Part shown: piece by piece, positions 32,202-33,320 of the stretch
How the letters are laid out: the number at the start of each line of letters is the position of its first letter
How positions within the stretch are numbered: the stretch's first letter is position 1
Origin: Bacteroides sp.
GTDB lineage: Bacteria; Bacteroidota; Bacteroidia; Bacteroidales; Muribaculaceae
NCBI GenBank assembly: GCA_014802045.1
Contig: JAAVDA010000005.1
Coordinates: 86,438 to 119,757 of the forward strand
DNA length: 33,320 nucleotides
Direction: 5' to 3'
The notes under the pieces: generated by a model
The model's database searches: none
Told to the model about the DNA's origin: nothing
The model's input: the letters and a program-made list of their open reading frames with translations, nothing else
Position numbers and translations under genes: made by a program

Positions 32202-32924
32202 ATGGGAAGAGCGTTTGAATACCGCAAAGCAAGAAAACTGAAACGCTGGGGCAATATGTCCCGCACATTTACCCGCATCGGTAAGGAAATCACCATCGCC
32301 GCCAAAGCCGGTGGACCCGACCCCTCGACCAATCCCCGTCTGCGCGCCCTCATGCAGAACGCCAAGGCAGCCAATATGCCTAAGGACACTGTGGAACGCG
32401 CCATCAAAAAAGCCACCGACAAGGACGCAGGCGACTATAAGGAAATAGTCTACGAAGGATATGGCCCCTACGGCATCGCCATCGTGGTTGAAGCCGCCAC
32501 CGACAACAACACCCGCACCGTGGCCAACGTGCGCTCCTATTTCAACAAACATGGAGGCAACCTCGGCACCCAGGGCTCACTCGCATTTCTCTTTGACCAC
32601 AAAAGCGTATTCAAAATCAAGCCCAAAGAAAATGTAGACCTCGATGAGCTCGAACTCGAACTCATAGACTATGGTGTTGACGAACTTGAGCACGACGAAG
32701 ACGAAATTGTGCTCTACGGTGCTTTCGAGGAATTTGCCAACATACAGAAATATCTCGAAGACAACGGCTACGAACTCATCAGCGCCGAATTCGAGCGCAT
32801 ACCCCACGAACTCAAAGAGGTGACAGAGGAGCAGCGTGTGCAGCTCGAAAAACTCCTTGAGAAGTTTGAGGAGGATGAAGATGTGCAGAACGTGTTCCAC
32901 AACATGAAAGAAGCTGAAGAGTAA
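32202..32924 (+). CDS. yebC: YebC/TACO1-family protein
   Basis: YebC-family proteins are described as DNA-binding regulators or as ribosome-associated factors that ease translation of proline-rich stretches. The 240 residues have the three family domains in order: the N-terminal helical domain (MGRAFEYRKARKLKRW, KEITIAAKAGGPDP, MPKDTVERAIKKA), the YEGYGPYGIAIVVEAATDN core and the GSLAFLFDHKSVF segment with an acidic C-terminus. The N-terminus MGRAFEYRKARK is the Bacteroidota form. It probably shares the pheT transcript and ends at a strong terminator. Confidence 0.95.
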   Translation: MGRAFEYRKARKLKRWGNMSRTFTRIGKEITIAAKAGGPDPSTNPRLRALMQNAKAANMPKDTVERAIKKATDKDAGDYKEIVYEGYGPYGIAIVVEAATDNNTRTVANVRSYFNKHGGNLGTQGSLAFLFDHKSVFKIKPKENVDLDELELELIDYGVDELEHDEDEIVLYGAFEEFANIQKYLEDNGYELISAEFERIPHELKEVTEEQRVQLEKLLEKFEEDEDVQNVFHNMKEAEE

Positions 32925-32947
32925 TCTCTCGCCTCACTCCAACCCAC

Positions 32948-32983
32948 AGCGGATGCAGCCCACAAGCTGCATCCGCTTTTTTT
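32948..32983 (+). terminator. Terminator of the pheT-yebC operon
   Basis: AGCGGATGCAGC (32948-32959) pairs perfectly with GCTGCATCCGCT (32966-32977) over a six-base loop, and the T tract runs 32977-32983. It lies 23 bases after the yebC stop. Confidence 0.92.
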
Positions 32984-32993
32984 AGGGATATAG

Positions 32994-33037
32994 AAAAAGC
33001 CTCTCCCGTGCGTTGCTCAGGCGCATGGAAGAGGCTT
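32994..33037 (-). terminator. Second terminator-like hairpin, facing left
   Basis: On the minus strand AAGCCTCT / AGAGGCTT closes a stem extended by TCC/GGG and TGCG/CGCA, followed by TTTTT. It would stop transcription arriving from the right, from a gene beyond the window; no minus-strand gene is seen between here and the edge. Confidence 0.65.
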
Positions 33038-33084
33038 GATATGATTTCAGATTTAATGCTTTCAGATGTTTTGCGTCCGAGACC

Positions 33085-33316
33085 CGACAATTTGACAAAC
33101 CGACAGTGCGAGGACGCGTGCAGCCTGCCCGGCTGCGTGGGAGTGAGGTCCGGGAAGTCGGCGCGACGACAATCGGTGCTGAGACAGCTTTGCCCGCGAT
33201 TCCCCAATCGCGTGGACGGTGGTGTCTGCCGGAAGGCGCTGACCCGCGGGAATCTAAAATGGGAAATGAGAAATGGGAAATGGGAAATGAGAAATGGGAA
33301 ATGGGAAATGAGAAAT
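33085..33316 (-). repeat. Dispersed repeat, right copy, inverted relative to the left copy
   Basis: Read on the minus strand this copy has the same parts as 792-994: about eight ATTTCTC/ATTTCCC heptamers (33258-33316), the near-identical core (33143-33249), a different but hairpin-forming linker (GCAGCC/GGCTGC at 33121-33136), and the shared tail (33085-33105). The core differs from the left copy by only a few bases near CGATCG/CGATTG. No protein gene is credible in 33038-33320. Confidence 0.75.
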
Positions 33317-33320
33317 ATAA

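Noticed and set aside
32812-33207. Open frame of 131 codons on the minus strand
   Set aside because: It begins in the dispersed repeat core and runs antisense through two terminators and the end of yebC; it is a shadow.

Overview
The window looks like a chromosomal segment of a gut Bacteroidales, most likely of the Muribaculaceae type. This is inferred from the Bacteroidota promoter signature (a TAnnTTTG -7 box, often with TTTG or TTG about 20 bases upstream) in front of most genes, the gldE-gldD pair, many SPII lipoproteins, TolB-like and GH20 secreted proteins, and InlB-like repeat proteins. Genus cannot be fixed from the sequence alone.

Layout. Bases 1-223 hold the start of a secreted von Willebrand A-domain protein running off the left edge. 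Bases 224-1105 have no convincing protein gene: they carry a promoter-led structured RNA candidate (about 450-700), a hairpin, and a dispersed repeat (792-994) whose second, inverted copy closes the window (33085-33316). cas3 (1106-3286, +) is followed by gldE, gldD and a phosphopantetheinyl transferase (+), then by a MATE transporter and a 1264-residue secreted repeat protein (-). A type I-C CRISPR array (six repeats), its leader, and the operon cas5c-cas8c-cas7c-cas4-cas1-cas2 occupy 11492-17376 on the minus strand. ribF and a HAD phosphatase follow, then a GH20 hexosaminidase (all -). The right third is on the plus strand: a tripartite RND efflux operon ending in an lpxA-like gene, a TolB-like lipoprotein, pheT and a YebC-family gene.

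How the parts fit. Together the CRISPR parts make a complete type I-C set: Cas5c/Cas8c/Cas7c (plus a probable internally translated Cas11c) for crRNA processing and Cascade, Cas1/Cas2/Cas4 for adaptation, and Cas3 for target destruction. The set is split: cas3 has its own promoter and lies 8.8 kb from cas2, on the opposite strand, with housekeeping genes between. The rest is mostly envelope biology: GldE/GldD, efflux, LpxA-type acyl transfer, glycan hydrolysis and surface proteins.

The most interesting items are the split I-C locus, the internal cas11c start, the duplicated leader-distal repeat-spacer unit, the 11-bp inverted repeat in the CRISPR leader, the structured RNA candidate upstream of cas3, and the dispersed repeat whose two copies share a core but carry different hairpins in the same place. 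No clearly new multi-gene system could be demonstrated by reading alone.
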